Shown piece by piece: positions 1-12,522 of a stretch of 64,000 nucleotides of DNA. Positions within the stretch are counted from its first letter, which is position 1; every line of letters begins with the position of its first letter. The stretch comes from Nymphalis io (taxonomy: Eukaryota > Arthropoda > Insecta > Lepidoptera > Nymphalidae). The stretch is taken from assembly GCF_905147045.1 (NCBI RefSeq), contig NC_065905.1, positions 7,998,001 to 8,062,000 of the forward strand, given 5' to 3'. Below the pieces are notes generated by a model. That model saw nothing but the letters and a program-made list of their open reading frames with translations. It was not told the origin of the DNA and ran no database searches. The position numbers and the translations under genes were made by a program.

Positions 1-131
1 TCTTAGTTCCCAAGGTGGCGCAATGGCGATGTAAGCGAAGGTTAACATTTCCTACAATGCCAATTTCTAAGGGCGTTGGTGACCATTTACCATCAGGTGG
101 CCTATATGCTCGTCCGCCTGCAGTAAAAAAA
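1..131 (+). mobile_element. SINE-A copy, 3' part, cut by window edge
   Basis: Carries the family's 3' half (TTAGTTCCCAAGG ... ACCATCAGGTGGCC) and an A7 tail. SINE-A consensus in this window: about 290 bp, head CTGGTGGTAGGGCTTTGTGC, tail CCACTTACCATCAGGTGG then TATTCTATA(A)n. Strand given for all copies is that of the poly(A)-ending direction. Confidence 0.85.
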
Positions 132-734
132 GGTATCCGTAAGCCAGAAAAGGACGTAGGAACCAGCCACTAACACATTCCCCTAACAGAAGCGGACCAA
201 GCCGCAAGCGGAAACAGTTTAAAATATTAAAATAATATTTAGATTTTAAAATAGATTATTAGGCGAAGTAAAAAAAAAAACCCCTAAAATTAAAATCATT
301 ATTAATACTCAAAAAATGAGTCGATAAGAATTTTTGCAGAAAATTCAATTCAAGTGTTGAATAAATGAAATATATCACATAATTTAAGTATATAATTCTA
401 CAATATCCACGGAGTGGCACAGCGCCCTATCATCAGCTACAACAATATTTATGCTACAATATTAAAATATTATAGCGCGAAAACAAAACTCAAGTACATT
501 TATTGGTTTTACATATATATACATATAAATTTTAAATAACAACCATTGTCTACATGCAAATTACGAAACTTTATTTAATAATTGGCTACAATTTTATTTA
601 CCAACAATTTATGGTTAGAAATGAATATCACCGTTGTCTTGGTTTATAGAAGGATTGTGATTATCAAATCCGGAGGCAGACTTTAGCAAATATTGAAATG
701 ATTAGTACACTCATTTTTTTTTTATACAAACTAG

Positions 735-865
735 TTTGAGTGAGTGTAGTAGCGTGTATACAAATTTCATGACAATCGGTTGAGTGGTTAAGACGTAAAA
801 GGGTAACAAACAAACAAAAGAATAAACAAACTCTTAACTGCATTTGTAATATTAGATAGGATTGA
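735..865 (+). repeat. Dispersed repeat F copy
   Basis: ACAAATTTCATGACAATCGG, AGTGGTTAAGACGTAAAAGG, GTAACAAACAAACAAA, then GCATTTGTAATATTAGATAG. A motif order very common in lepidopteran genomes; class not assigned. Confidence 0.55.
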
Positions 866-2288
866 AGCATTGGAACGTAGCGTATTTATTATAAATAGGT
901 ATTTTGAAATGTTAACTATTTTCGTCGTCCAAATGCGAGTCGGATCCGGAAGAATATATATATTTTTTTTTGTTTTAGGCAACACTTCCTTTTCTTTCAT
1001 CACATGTGGGACAACGGTCCCCTCCCTATTCTAGGCGAAATGCATAGAAATAACGTGTTCACAATCAAGCGTGACACAAACGCGAGTTTCAATAAAAGTC
1101 ATCAGTTAGTATTATTTATATAATTGTACAATTATTATGATTACTCATATAAATATGCGTTTAAAAATGGATTCAAAATCATCAATTTTACTGGGCAAGA
1201 AAAACCCTTTCTTCGAAGGATATTAATTTATTTATTAAAATGACATTGCAATTTTACTAAGAATTAGACCTTATTTTAAACGTAAAGGCAACAAAAAACC
1301 TATTTTTCTTGGAAGAAAACAAAGAAAAAACTCTTTTAATTATCAAATCTTTCGACCACATTTGAAGCATTTAAAAAAAAAAGTGATAACTTCGTTTTAC
1401 TCTGTTTACTATGTATACCTGAACATTCACACATCATATACTTTAATTAATATTCAAATATACAGTACATTGTACATGTGTACTATTAACATAATTCCGA
1501 GCTAAAAATACTAAGAATCGACGCTTTATAAAAATGAGTATAATTCATACAATAAAACAGTTATGTTTGCGATACTTAAATTGGAAATTATATTGGAATC
1601 CGACAGCCATAATTGACTACAGCCTGGCGTAATTTTTGAAAATAATAAAAATACGGTGTAATTTTGTTTTTTTTTTTTTTTTTATGAATATGGGAAAAAG
1701 TACAAATTTTCTATGAGGTAAACGAATTAAATGGCCATGTTGTAACATATGAAAAATAACCAAGAAGTAAATATGAATAGTGAATTAGATTGAAATTAAA
1801 ATGAAACTTCATTTATAGCTTTCACATTAGTATCTTAATGTTGTATTTCAATATAAATACAGAACATTTTCTCATTATTTACTAATAAATCATCAATAAA
1901 TACTACAAAATTATTATTGACCTTGAATTATGCACCAACTTGCTACCTAGCTAATAAAAAAATAAGAGCGAAAGAGTAAAAATGCAACAACAAACTGTCT
2001 TTATAAAAATTCGTAAAAAGAATCCTACCCACAAAGGGCTAACCTAATTCTTAGGCATAATGTACAAATATATAAATTGTTACTTCAGGTATTCAGCTGT
2101 AATTACTATTTAAAAGGATTGATTTGAGTTATAAATGCAATAGTATATTTTAATAATTGCCACTAATGAACAAAATGACTTTAATCATCCACTTACCATC
2201 CCCTCATGAGTTCCACTTGCAAATAATTAACTTGTATCGTTGAGTTTAAGTGTCATTCACACAGCGAGTAACTAAAAGTATGATGAAC

Positions 2289-2387
2289 ATAACATCTTTG
2301 TCCACAAGGTTAGGGGTGAGACTTGAGTTAGTGGTGACCATCTACCATCAGTAGCCCATTTGCCCATCTATTATAAACACAAAAAAT
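2289..2387 (+). mobile_element. SINE-A fragment, diverged
   Basis: Recognised by ATAACATCTTTGTCC and GTGACCATCTACCATCAG, ending in an A-rich stretch. Confidence 0.55.
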
Positions 2388-2590
2388 ATCTTACAATGTC
2401 AGTTTGAATACTTTTTACTCACATTACTGAGTAGTTCTTATGACGCAATCCTATAAAATATCGTAGGAGACACCTGTTTTTAAATAAGTTTATATCCATT
2501 TTAAAAGAGGAGGCGGTATATAAAATACCAGATGCCTGTCTCAACTTCAATATATAACTCAGTATAGTTAATCTGGATAAACAAACTCAC

Positions 2591-2745
2591 TTGGTAGGGC
2601 TGTGTACTAGCTAGTCTGGATAGATAGCACTCACTCATAACATATTCCACGAACAAACCGTAATACTTATTATTATTGTATTCCAGTCTTAGTGTAACTA
2701 CAGGCACAAGGGACATAAGATCTTAGTATCAAGGTTTGTAGCAAA
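2591..2745 (+). mobile_element. SINE-A fragment, 5' half, diverged
   Basis: Starts TTGGTAGGGCTGTGTAC and keeps GTGTAACTACAGGCACAAGG. Confidence 0.6.
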
Positions 2746-3197
2746 TTAGCAAAGTAAGGGAGTATTTCTTACTTTATTCTATTTATTATAGTGTTTCTTA
2801 TTGAGTAAAATTAATGTAAGTTTCCCTTCCCATTTTCAGTAATACTCGATATGTATAGTATGTAAGACAACAATCACATTCTATATATATGTATATACAA
2901 TGGACATAAAATTATGCACCCAGCAATTACATGTCAACAACATTAAGAATTATATAAAAAATTTAAAATATGATTGAATAATCATCGATATATAGTGGAC
3001 ACTATGGACCTTATCGAACATACACTAAAGTAAAGTAGTTCAGATCTGAATACTACAATACACTATTACATACACGTTGCTGGTTCATTAATAACTAAAA
3101 AAGTTTTCTGCAAACATGGGTTATTCATTTTATTGATCTAATAAGCAGTCATTGAGGAGTGAATTAATTTAATATGACTGATGCAATTCATTACTCT

Positions 3198-3400
3198 AAT
3201 TATTTATAAATTCTGTTTCCAAGCGATTGCAGAACAGGAATTGATATATGATTTAAATTGATAGATATTTGAAAATATATTAATAGCTGTTTTTTGTGCT
3301 TTTGTTTAAGTGAGTTTAGTTCAGCTTTGCTCCAAGTGGGATTGTCAACACATAGCCAATATCTAAGCTTATCTTTCCAAAATATCAAGAGAGTATTGAA
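3198..3400 (-). other. Unassigned minus-strand open frame
   Basis: After a CAATAG acceptor-like site, an open frame reads ...LRYWLCVDNPTWSKAELNSL... to a TAA near 3200. About 68 codons with no family recognised. It could be the last exon of a minus-strand gene driven from the 6.2-6.8 kb island, or chance. Confidence 0.2.
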
Positions 3401-3689
3401 TTTAATTGACTATTGTATTTTTATTTTACCTATTTAGATATAATACAAACTAACATAAATACACACAAAATTAAATATGATGAGCTTCCCATGCTTAACA
3501 TTTACAAGTATAGCTATAATCAAATTAAGTCAATTGTAGTGAATTGGATTTTCATAATGTGGGCTTATACACATTTTTACATATATAAAAAAATATAGCT
3601 TCTATGTTGAAATAAGTACATATTAATGATGCAAACATAGCCTATCTATACATATTTAGTAAATAAACAGTTCGGACATATGGTGCCGT

Positions 3690-3850
3690 TCTGACCAATT
3701 TCGGCCACAGCAGTTATTCTCTAGGGGGAAGTCATTGCACAGAAAATTTTACTAGTGCACAGGTATACGCGCCAACACGAGTTCGCTCTATTCCCTCACT
3801 CTCATAATAACATGGGATGTCACTCTTATAATTCGAATGTAGGGAAGTTT
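3690..3850 (-). mobile_element. SINE-D body, no head
   Basis: On -: ATTATGAGAGTGAGGGAATA then CGCGTATACCTGTGCACTAG and GGCCGAAATTGGT, the body seen also at 58.5 kb. Confidence 0.55.
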
Positions 3851-4440
3851 GCATCGGCAATATCCAGACTTTGGGCTGTGACTGATAATTAATTAACATA
3901 AAAACCTAATAACTATTAATGAGCACAACCTTGGAATTTGCAGACTTATTAGTTAGGCATTACACCAACAAGGCGTTCTGATTTGTACCAAAACTGAACA
4001 AATTTTGTTACAGTAACTCATTCAAGTTGAGTGTAAAGCTCCTCCAATTATTTTATTCAGGAGTTGTTCCCCTCATGTATATGCTATGTATTTTAATGTA
4101 ATTTTTGGGCATATGTACTAATGTTTAACATTGTGGATCTATTCAATAACAAACATGATGACACAAACCTTTATTTATAATACAAACTCAATTAGAAAAT
4201 ATTATGAATATTATCAGTTAACACTATGTTGGTATACTGAAGTGGGCAGGTTTTTTGTGTATAATTATAACAAAAACTTTTAAAAAACGTAATATATCAG
4301 TCACGTAACAAAATCTTCCATTGTTCCTATTGTTTATAAGTGTACTTTGATATTAGTGAAAAATCTATTGTTATTTAAGTTTACGTAAAAGATTTACAAA
4401 ATATTTAAAATGAGATCACAATGTGATGATATTAACATCT

Positions 4441-4731
4441 TTTTTTTTTTATAGAATAGGAAGGTGGACGAGCATATGGGCCACCTGATGGTAAGTGGTC
4501 ACCAAACGCCCTTAGACATTGGCATTGTAAGAAATGTCAACCATCGCTTATAGCCAATGCGCCACCAACCTTGGGAACTAAGATGTTACGTCCCTTGTGC
4601 CTGTGATTACACTGGCTCACTCACCCTTCAAACCGGAACACAACAATATCAAGTATTGCTGTTTTGCGGTAGAATATCTGATGAGTGGGTGGTACCTACC
4701 CAGACGAGCTTGCACAAAGCCCTACCACCAG
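4441..4731 (-). mobile_element. SINE-A, full length
   Basis: T11 at 4441 (the poly(A) tail on -) to the head CACCAG at 4731. Close to the window consensus, so probably young. Confidence 0.9.
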
Positions 4732-5035
4732 TAGGGTACATCTATACTAATGTGGTGAGTTTCGAACGTTTAAATGAGAGAACTACTTAAACTTTAAAAG
4801 AAAAGGTTGCTCAATTATTAGTGTGTAGTTTTATTTCATAATCAATCACCAAGATCAATTACTAATTATTATTAATTATAACTCATTCTTTACTGTAATT
4901 TAATCTTGTTAATGTTTTAGGAGTTAGATATGTATCCTAACAAAATATACACAAAGAAATGACTTTATGACATATGACATGTATAACCTTAAATTTAAAA
5001 GGATATAAAATACATTTTAGTTTAAGTTCCTATTA

Positions 5036-5240
5036 TAGGAAGACAGTGAGGCGGGAGGCAACTGATGGTAGATATTTATTACTGACCGTTGGCACTGTAA
5101 ACTATTAAAGATGTTAAGTCACTTGTGCCTTTAATTACTCTGGCACACCTGAAACCCGAACACAGCAATACAGTGTGTAGCTGTTTAGTGAGTGAGGTAC
5201 GAGTTGGTTGTTCCTACTCAGGTGGTCCTACAATTAGCAC
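5036..5240 (-). mobile_element. SINE-A, old and diverged
   Basis: Keeps CAACTGATGGTA, CACTTGTGCCTTTAATTAC and TTCCTACTCAG in consensus order, with many changes. Confidence 0.6.
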
Positions 5241-6179
5241 TAGTAAACATAACAAGCTTGAAATTACATGAAAATTGTTTGCTTACTTTTATCATTTAAT
5301 GTTTCAAACTTTGAGGTTTTTTTTTCAAATTTTCTGGAGAAATGTGCATTTAGCACAACTTCTAATCTTTGTGATTTTAAATCTTATTTAGTTAGTTTTG
5401 CTAATCAAAATTTGAAAGCAAATGTTTCATAAGAATTAATTTTACATGAAACACTAAGTATGTAACATTGTTACATAGATTATTTAAGAAATTGTATTTT
5501 TCTCATAACCATCTTTATTTTCTAGGTATTATAAAGGCAAAGTATAACAAAGCTACTAAGAATATTAGCTATGTATTGATAAAATCACTTTACGCTAACT
5601 CATGTTTTTTTAATGTCATTTAGATTAATTTAGATAACTTTATTACCGTCCAAGCTGGATAATTAATTTTCTTAACAAATTAGTAAAACAATGTAACCAT
5701 CGGAGAAGTTGCTGTTATTCTGTTATTTATAGATCCTTATACATAAACTATGTTAATTATATTAAATATTATCTATATTGATACTCCTCACATAAGTTAA
5801 TAAATCTTTAAGGGTCATTGGATTTCATTTTAGGGTATAGGAATATAATAATCATAATGAAAGTTATGATCACTCAATAATTAATAGTAACAAATAAATA
5901 TTTATCAAACACTATCTCAGGAATGTACAATTAGGATAAAAGTCTAATTAACAAATTGGACATTTGCCAGTAACAATCATTTTGATCGCTGGTTTAAAAA
6001 GTTTAACTATAAGTATGTACATTTTATTTTAAGGATATGATAGAAATAAAATGGATGTTTGTAATAAATAAGAGGGTACAATTACCTGTGGTAACTGATG
6101 CAGACACTACACAGGGTGAAAGAAAAGGACTAATAAAAATAAGCTAGTAATTGCTGGTATTAGTCCAAGCTCGGGGATC
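5241..6179. other. No feature seen
   Basis: AT-rich, stops in all frames. The remaining gap 6851-7399 is similar. Confidence 0.5.
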
Positions 6180-6850
6180 AGCTGTTCGCACGCGGCTATA
6201 TTAATCGTCATGAGTACACAGCAAAAGTAGGCCAAACATCTCGATTAGAGCGTACGCGGCGGACGGTCGCCGCGGCGAACCTTGCGCCGCACGAATTCGC
6301 AATACGAATCTAAGCGTTTTGTTTACACATCCTTTGTGATCACGCTAGCTAAAACTTGTCAACGTGACACCAGAAATGTCGGATATTCGCTACTCGAGGA
6401 AAGATGGCCTAAATAACAAAGACATGTCACCTTAACGCTGAAAGTTGATGTACATAAACTGGCATTACCTCGGCGGCCCTTGACGATTTTTTCGTTTGTT
6501 GTTCATATCTCCTTCGCCTGACTGCCCCGGCGGGTAGGCACCTTCTCGTCTGCGCGTAGGGACCGGAATTTTGGCTAATTATCACTTCTTTCTTTTACAA
6601 CACAGTCCTTTCAACTTTCGCGGATGCACAAAACTGCAGTTGAAATTAGGAGTTAGCACTCGAAATGCGACAACAGGGATGCATCGAATTCACTAAAGTT
6701 GTTTAACATTTGCCAACAAATATAAATTAAAATATATTTGAGTACAAAATCGCAGTTCGATTTATTCTCGGGCACTAATCCCAAAAAATAAACGGATTGG
6801 CAGATTTCTCGTGCCTGCAATCAGCGCAGGAATACAACATGGCGCTGTGA
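6180..6850. promoter_or_regulatory. CpG-rich island, possible divergent promoter
   Basis: GC and CpG content rise sharply, densest at 6190-6300 and again at 6470-6560. Several ATGs on both strands open only very short frames (for example 18 codons from 6376 on +, and about 34 codons on - ending near 6110). The island lies 0.7-1.3 kb upstream of the C6orf89-like gene. It could be an alternative promoter of that gene or the start of a minus-strand gene to its left; no coding exon of such a gene was recognised. Confidence 0.4.
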
Positions 6851-7399
6851 CGTATTCGTCAAAAGTATTGCAAAAAATTAATTATCTCGTTTTACCATTA
6901 ATTTGAACGGTATAAAAATAACAAATTAATTAATCAAATATTTTAAGCGATTTTTTAATATGTATCACTTAATTGAAAGAAACAACAATAATTAAGATCA
7001 CTGATTGACCAACTTCCACTTGGTTCTTCTAATATGGCGGAGGATCTTTGTGTTACTATTATATAAAATATTAACATTTTTGTTTACTTTTTGTATTTAT
7101 TTATACTATTATTATTGTATGCATTAATATCAAAGAATAAAAGCAAAACATTATGGTTTAATAGTAGAAAAATGTGATTTGTAGATTTTGCTACAATAAT
7201 ACAAATTATTTAACATGGAACAGTACTGACTGTAATAATTATGTTATTTAAAATGTAATATTTAATTCCATACTGATTTTATTACATATTTTGTTTGTCG
7301 TTAACTAAATTAATTTATTTAATATTTTAGATGAATACACATATTATACATATATTTTTTGAAATATTACATATTTTATCTGAAATATTTTTAATCTGT

Positions 7400-7523
7400 T
7401 TTCAAAGAACCTTGACGCGCGCGCGCGAATTTCGTATGTGTATCGATAAGCTACGATTCCGAGTTCCGACCGAGTTTAATATCGATCGCTTTGGTGTACG
7501 TGGATTTGTAGGTCACACCAAAA
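7400..7523 (+). promoter_or_regulatory. Promoter / 5' UTR of the C6orf89-like gene with a DRE-like site
   Basis: A locally CpG-rich stretch in AT-rich DNA. It holds a (GC)n run near 7418-7428, TATCGATA at 7441-7448 and a second ATCGAT at 7481-7486. TATCGATA is the DREF-binding DRE of insect housekeeping promoters (established in Drosophila); its use here is inference. The start codon lies about 75 bp beyond it. Confidence 0.5.
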
Positions 7524-7932
7524 ATGAGTGTTAAAACCGCGCCAAAAATTTCTCAGCGAGAGAAATTCGAATTGATTAATTCAGAAGTCCGTTCCTTTTA
7601 TGAATATTGTAAAGAAGCTGGAATTAGCGATGAAGAGATGGACATCATATGTCGCCCTTTGACGAACGCTGTTCGAAAGGCGTCAATCAAAAGATGGACC
7701 AGGGGATTCCTTATTCTTGTAATGGTACTAGCGATTGGGTATACTGTATGCCAGACAGATACTTTTCAATGGCATGCTACAGCAATCGCAAGAATTACAC
7801 TGATAAAGGTACTACCCGTCTGGGATTGGACGCCGTTGTATTATAATAAGTGTCTCATAGAAAAATCGCAGCCACAGAATTTGGATAATGATCTCTTTTC
7901 GACGGCTGATTGTATTACATGTGAAGCGATAA
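7524..7932 (+). CDS. C6orf89-like gene, coding exon 1
   Basis: Codes for residues 1-136 plus one base, including the membrane segment and the C-x2-C motif. Read-through past 7932 runs into a stop at 8190-8192, so the longer open frame there is intron sequence. The intron is 404 bp and AT-rich. Confidence 0.85.
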
Positions 7933-8971
7933 GTAAGTTGTATATGTATATTCATCAAGTACGTACTCGATCAGAGAATTCAATTAATTTAGATTTTCAT
8001 TTTTTTCTGTATGTTATAAATGGCATCGATGTTTTAAGAAATACCCATTTTCTTGTTCCATATAATGTATTCGAACTCAGTATATTAAAAATGTTATCAC
8101 TAATAAGCCTTTTATTAGTTTATAATAGTTTAATTTACGATGGTACCATACCTATATTATCTTACCATTGGTGGGTGAACAGCGAGACATGACATTGTTA
8201 CTCTACAATATTGCATGTTTTCTTTTAATATGTCCAAATTAATAAAACAATAAATTGGTCTAAGATATGTAGTGTAATAATTAAATGATGCGTTATTTGT
8301 GAGTATAGTTTTCTTAAGAAAAATAATGAATTCCAGGAAACATCGCCAGGGTATCAGATGCCACCTACAATGAGGTTTTCAACCACCACTTGCTGAGAGG
8401 CGCACCAGTGATCGTGACCGACGCCTATTACGATTGGTCAGTTTCCGAACTGAATCTCACTAATTTCATTAGCAGCGACGACAGACTCCGAGATTCCGTT
8501 CCCTGTAGGATCCTTACAAACATACGTATTGGTAAACAGCCCATGGACCTAGAAGAAGTGGTGTCCAGAATCACTAACACAGACATACCGAGCTGGTTTG
8601 TCCACTTCCAGAACTGCGATATACGAGCAGTCAAATCGTTCAGAATCCTTGCCCCGAGGCCTTATTTCCTCTCCCCCCACATTCCTCCTTCACACTTTAA
8701 TTGGCTCTTGCTATCGAAGAACTACGATACTCATAGATTCAAGCATTTGGAGCTTGATATAGGTCTGATCGTAATGTCTCAGTTGAGGGGGAAAACCTTC
8801 GTCCAATTACGACCACGAGCTCCCTGTGAGGACATTTGTTATACTTTAAACGTTCAGTTGAATGAGGGGGAAACACTGGTCCTGAGCAACTCCCTGTGGG
8901 AGTTGGACTATTTCCCGGGGAAGGGCGAGAACATGGCGATGATCACCGAGACGGACTGGATCGAGTCGTAA
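7524..8971 (+). CDS. C6orf89 (BRAP)-like single-pass membrane protein, two exons
   Basis: Joining 7524-7932 and 8337-8971 gives 1044 nt, i.e. 347 residues plus TAA, the length I recall for the human family member. The donor is GTAAGT at 7933 and the acceptor TTCCAG ends at 8336; the split codon reads Arg. Residues 1-58 are charged and helical, a membrane segment spans about 61-77 (GFLILVMVLAIGYTV), then come a W-x-W pair near 100-102 and a C-x2-C pair at 130/133. The C-terminal half looks like a beta-rich, cupin-like domain ending in a Trp/Asp-rich tail. Identification as a homologue of bombesin receptor-activated protein C6orf89 rests on this order of elements and remembered similarity, not a search. 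Human work places that protein in Golgi and other membranes; its biochemical role is unsettled. The start was chosen as the first ATG of the open frame, with A-rich context. An alternative is an unrelated insect type II membrane protein. Confidence 0.8.
8337..8971 (+). CDS. C6orf89-like gene, coding exon 2
   Basis: Codes for the lumenal C-terminal domain. It is open in frame from the acceptor, well before the first internal start-like codon at 8390, so translation does not begin here. Its base composition is clearly less AT-rich than the surrounding intron and 3' UTR. Confidence 0.85.
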
Positions 8972-10045
8972 TATACGTACTTATCTGTAGCGGCGGAATG
9001 ATATTAGCCCTTCGTGTTATATTCACGTAGATTAAAAAGTTAGCACATTTTGGAAACGGCACTCTTCGTAGTAAATATTTTATAAGCACATATTTAAGGT
9101 TGTATATTAATTAACAACGAACTTCTTATTATTGAGGCGTAATATTAAATTGAAACACTGCACTTATAGTTACCAATAACTTTAACGACTTTGACGATAA
9201 TGTTGCCAGTGTATCGATGGGACAAAAAATATATTTAATAGAGCATATTTCAATAGAATTAGTTTATTTAAGGTTAAAGATACTAGTTTTATCAGTTCGA
9301 CAGCGGAAATTAAAATATATAAGCAAGTTCTGTTATCTTATCCCTATATGACTATATTTATTTAGTTAAGTTCAAGATTAGGGGATGGTTATACGACTTC
9401 CTTAAAATCAAAATTTCGTATACTTCTAAGTGCGTCTCTACATTGCCTGACGAAAGCTTTAAAATCGCAAATATAAATTCTTGTATTCTAAGCTGTGCGT
9501 TGATGCCAGTCAGTCAAGCCATTGCCTTTTTATATATATTTATATAAATGTGTATAAAACCATTCTATATACTTATTTACTGATATAGTTACTTTTCCCT
9601 CTTGCTGTTTGGTTTGAGATAGCACCTATTTACATAAAGACAAATATTAATATATATATTTAATTATATATATTTTTGAACATGTTCAAGATATTAGTAG
9701 TATTGTTGCCATGTACGTATATATTTAATGTTGTCATCATAATTTTTTTATAATTATAATATATGTTAATTAAGTTATGTCAAATTATAAAAGGGAGTTT
9801 TATATATAAACACTGTTATATATAAATATTAGACGAAAAATAAAATTTAATAGCATATGCAAAACACTATTACACGTTACCTTTTAAATTTCATACCTTA
9901 TAGTTCCGTTTACATCTATTAAAATATATATACATATATAAGATTTAAATAATTTGTAATAAGTACATATATATTAAAATCTTTGTATTTATTAAATTTA
10001 ATATCGGAGGCGTATTTTATAATAAAAAACTTTATTCCGCTTTAT
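8972..10045 (+). other. Probable 3' UTR of the C6orf89-like gene
   Basis: AT-rich with no coding potential. Candidate AATAAA signals on + lie at about 9839 and at 10021-10026. The second is followed by a T-rich stretch and is the best end point. The true cleavage site is not determined. Confidence 0.4.
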
Positions 10046-10336
10046 TCAAGCATATTGTATTAAGCAACTCAGGAGTCAAAGACGGTTGTGAGAGAAACGC
10101 AAATACAAAGCGTTCGTGTCGTACTATCGATAAACATTTATCAGGACACGGTAGGAACTCGTTGCGATGAAATGTCGCTGGCATTTTGTATACTCAACGT
10201 TATTTACTTGAAATATTCAACAAATTATATATTGTAATACATAGTTGAGGTCAGTCAATCCCGAAAGAGGTGGTTCGTTCGAGTACTTTTTACAGTGTCT
10301 ATGGTGCCATCTGAATTCCAATTTAATGCGTCTTCG

Positions 10337-10415
10337 TATCTAGTAGCTCACTTGTAAGGCTGCAGATATTGAGTCATTTGGTTAAAATCCCGGTTCGATG
10401 TAATGTTTTATTAAC
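10337..10415 (+). mobile_element. SINE-D head fragment
   Basis: TAGTAGCTCACTTGTAAGGC then CCCGGTTCGATG (B-box-like). Confidence 0.45.
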
Positions 10416-10544
10416 GTATTACTGCTTACATTACTTATTTGCAATATTTATAACATTGCTTTGGTATGAACATTTAACTTAATACTTTTTTGGGCTAACT
10501 GTACATACATTTCACTAGTTCTATCTAAGCCAGCAGTACTTGTA

Positions 10545-10665
10545 ACTCGTTAATTGTCTCGCTCGTGAAATGTCGAAAGTCGACTCACTTATTATCAATA
10601 TCGCTTATCACTTTCAGAAATTTCACGATCGTGTTTCGAGTTTGTTCTCACTTCCGTGAGAAGTG
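10545..10665. mobile_element. Relict of the same MITE family
   Basis: Contains CGTGAAATGTCGA and, further on, CACGATCGTGTTTCGAGTTT then GTTCTCAC, the inverted ends of the family. The termini are too decayed to place. Confidence 0.35.
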
Positions 10666-10840
10666 ACGTCTTTCAACATATCAACAGCATCCTATTTGAC
10701 TTATACAGTTAAATATGAAAATATATGTAATCATTATTATAAATATTGTATATGTGAATTCTTGGTGTCAACATATACTTACATCTCCTTATGTATTTAT
10801 AACGGGTTACATTTTCTAGTATTTAATTGATTTAAACAAA

Positions 10841-11125
10841 TGATGGTAGAGCTTTGCAAGCTCGTCTGGGTAGGTACCACCCACTCATCAGATATTCTAC
10901 CGTAAAACAGCAGTACTTGGTATTGTTGTGTTCCGGTTTGAAGGGTGAGTGAGCCAGTGTAATTACAGGCACATGTTACAACATCTTAGTTCCCAAAGTT
11001 GGTGGCGCATTGGTGATGTAAGCGATGGTTAACATTAACTACAATGCCAATGTCTATGGGCGTCGGTAACCACTTACCATCAGGTGGTCCATATACTCGT
11101 TCGCCTTCCTATTCTATAAAAAAAA
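10841..11125 (+). mobile_element. SINE-A, full length
   Basis: Head GATGGTAGAGCTTTGCAAGC to TATTCTATA(A)8. Confidence 0.9.
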
Positions 11126-11803
11126 TGTTTTAGTATTTATGCATGTAAACATTAATACGAATCGGTAAATGAATATGTTGACGCCAATTTAATTACTAAA
11201 TATATGTTTAATGACATTATTATATTAGATTGTAACAATTACCTCATCATATAAATATATATCGTGAAGCAATTACTTGTTTTATTTACAAAATATTATC
11301 AAAATAGTATATACAAGGTATGTGAATCGACATTTTTCAGGATTATATCAAAATGTAAAGTTTTAAACTGACATCGGTTCGGAATATAGATTCTACCGAG
11401 GAAGTAACCGACAAGTCTTTTCCACAATTTCAATTATAAAAGTTATATAAATCTAATAATAATACCGTCGGCTATTTGCCGTGAGTTGCCAGACTAATCG
11501 TATGTTAATTCTTTCAAGATCAGATTTGATAATTTGAACGTTTTTATCTGACAAAGTAAATACAAATTTTTTGGGCGTCTTTGTTTCTCGAAACTCATGA
11601 AATGACATTATAACAGAACAAAATATAAAACGCGTATATAGTTACATAATTAAAATTATTGGTTTACGCGGCACACACCAGAGTCGGCGTGATTATTTAC
11701 AACATGCAACATTGCTTATATTTCAGCCAATTTATGCAGAGCCTTAATTATACACCCAAATATTCCCTCATGATTAGAATCTGTTCAGTAATTTTTGTAC
11801 CGT
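11126..11803. other. No gene seen
   Basis: AT-rich interval between the two host genes' 3' ends, which converge. Only a short CGGTTCGGAA repeat piece at 11370-11425. Confidence 0.5.
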
Positions 11804-12100
11804 ACCGTAACAGCCTGTGAATGTCCCACTGCTGGGCTAAAGGCCTCCTCTCCTCTTTTTGAGGAGAAGGTTTGGAGCTTTTTCCACCACGCTGCTCCAA
11901 TGCGGGTTGGTAGAATTCACATGTGGCAGAACTTCAGTGAAATTAGACACATGCAGGTTTCCTCACGATGTTTTCCTTCACCGTAAAGCACGAGATGAAT
12001 TATAATCACAAATTAAGCACATGAAAATTCAGTGGTGCTTGCCCGAGTTTGAACCCACGATCATCGGTTAAGATTCACGCGTTCTTACCACAGGGCTTTT
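11804..12100 (-). mobile_element. SINE-C (tRNA-derived), full length
   Basis: SINE-C head on - is GAGATGGCCCAGTGGTTAAG (A box) with GGGTTCAAACCC-type B box; the end is GGCCTTTAGCCCAGCAGTGG then ACAGGCTGTTAC. This copy has lost part of the extreme head. Confidence 0.85.
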
Positions 12101-12479
12101 TGTACTCTTAATTAATAACAGTAACCTTATAAGTGAAAATGACTTTTGACATGTGAATAACTTATATGTAAAGAAAATGAATAAAAAAGAATATATTTTC
12201 TACCACCACCTGTGAAATGCCACCCCCACCCCTCCCCTGCTACGCCACTGTGTGGTAGATACTGTTAAATATATTTTTTATAGAAATATCAATATTTGTT
12301 AAGCTTGTGAAAGCCAAAGGTAGAAATTGTTTCTTCTGTATTTAATTCTTAATCGGATGTCAATTAGATACTAGTATAAATTCCTCACAAAATCATTATT
12401 AATAAATTTTAGTATTTCAAAACTTAAACTCAAGAATACCAATATAAAATGAGAAATAAGCAAGTTGTAATACATTTTT

Positions 12480-12485
12480 TTTATT
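12480..12485 (-). terminator. PIGS polyadenylation signal
   Basis: AATAAA on the minus strand, about 38 bp after the stop codon, implying a very short 3' UTR. It is the first such signal after the stop. Confidence 0.5.
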
Positions 12486-12522
12486 ATTTATACCCACACG
12501 AATAAGTTATAAAGTTAAGAGC

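Larger units (their letters stand above)
132..3197. other. No gene seen; AT-rich with repeats
   Basis: Apart from the listed repeat F and SINE-A fragments, only AT-rich sequence and homopolymers (for example T20 near 1663-1683). Possibly the 3' region or intron of a gene outside the window. Confidence 0.5.

Noticed and set aside
7933..8192. Extension of the C6orf89-like exon 1 frame to a 222-residue protein
   Set aside because: A consensus GTAAGT donor at 7933 and a phase-matched exon at 8337 give a full-length family member; the extension is AT-rich intron.
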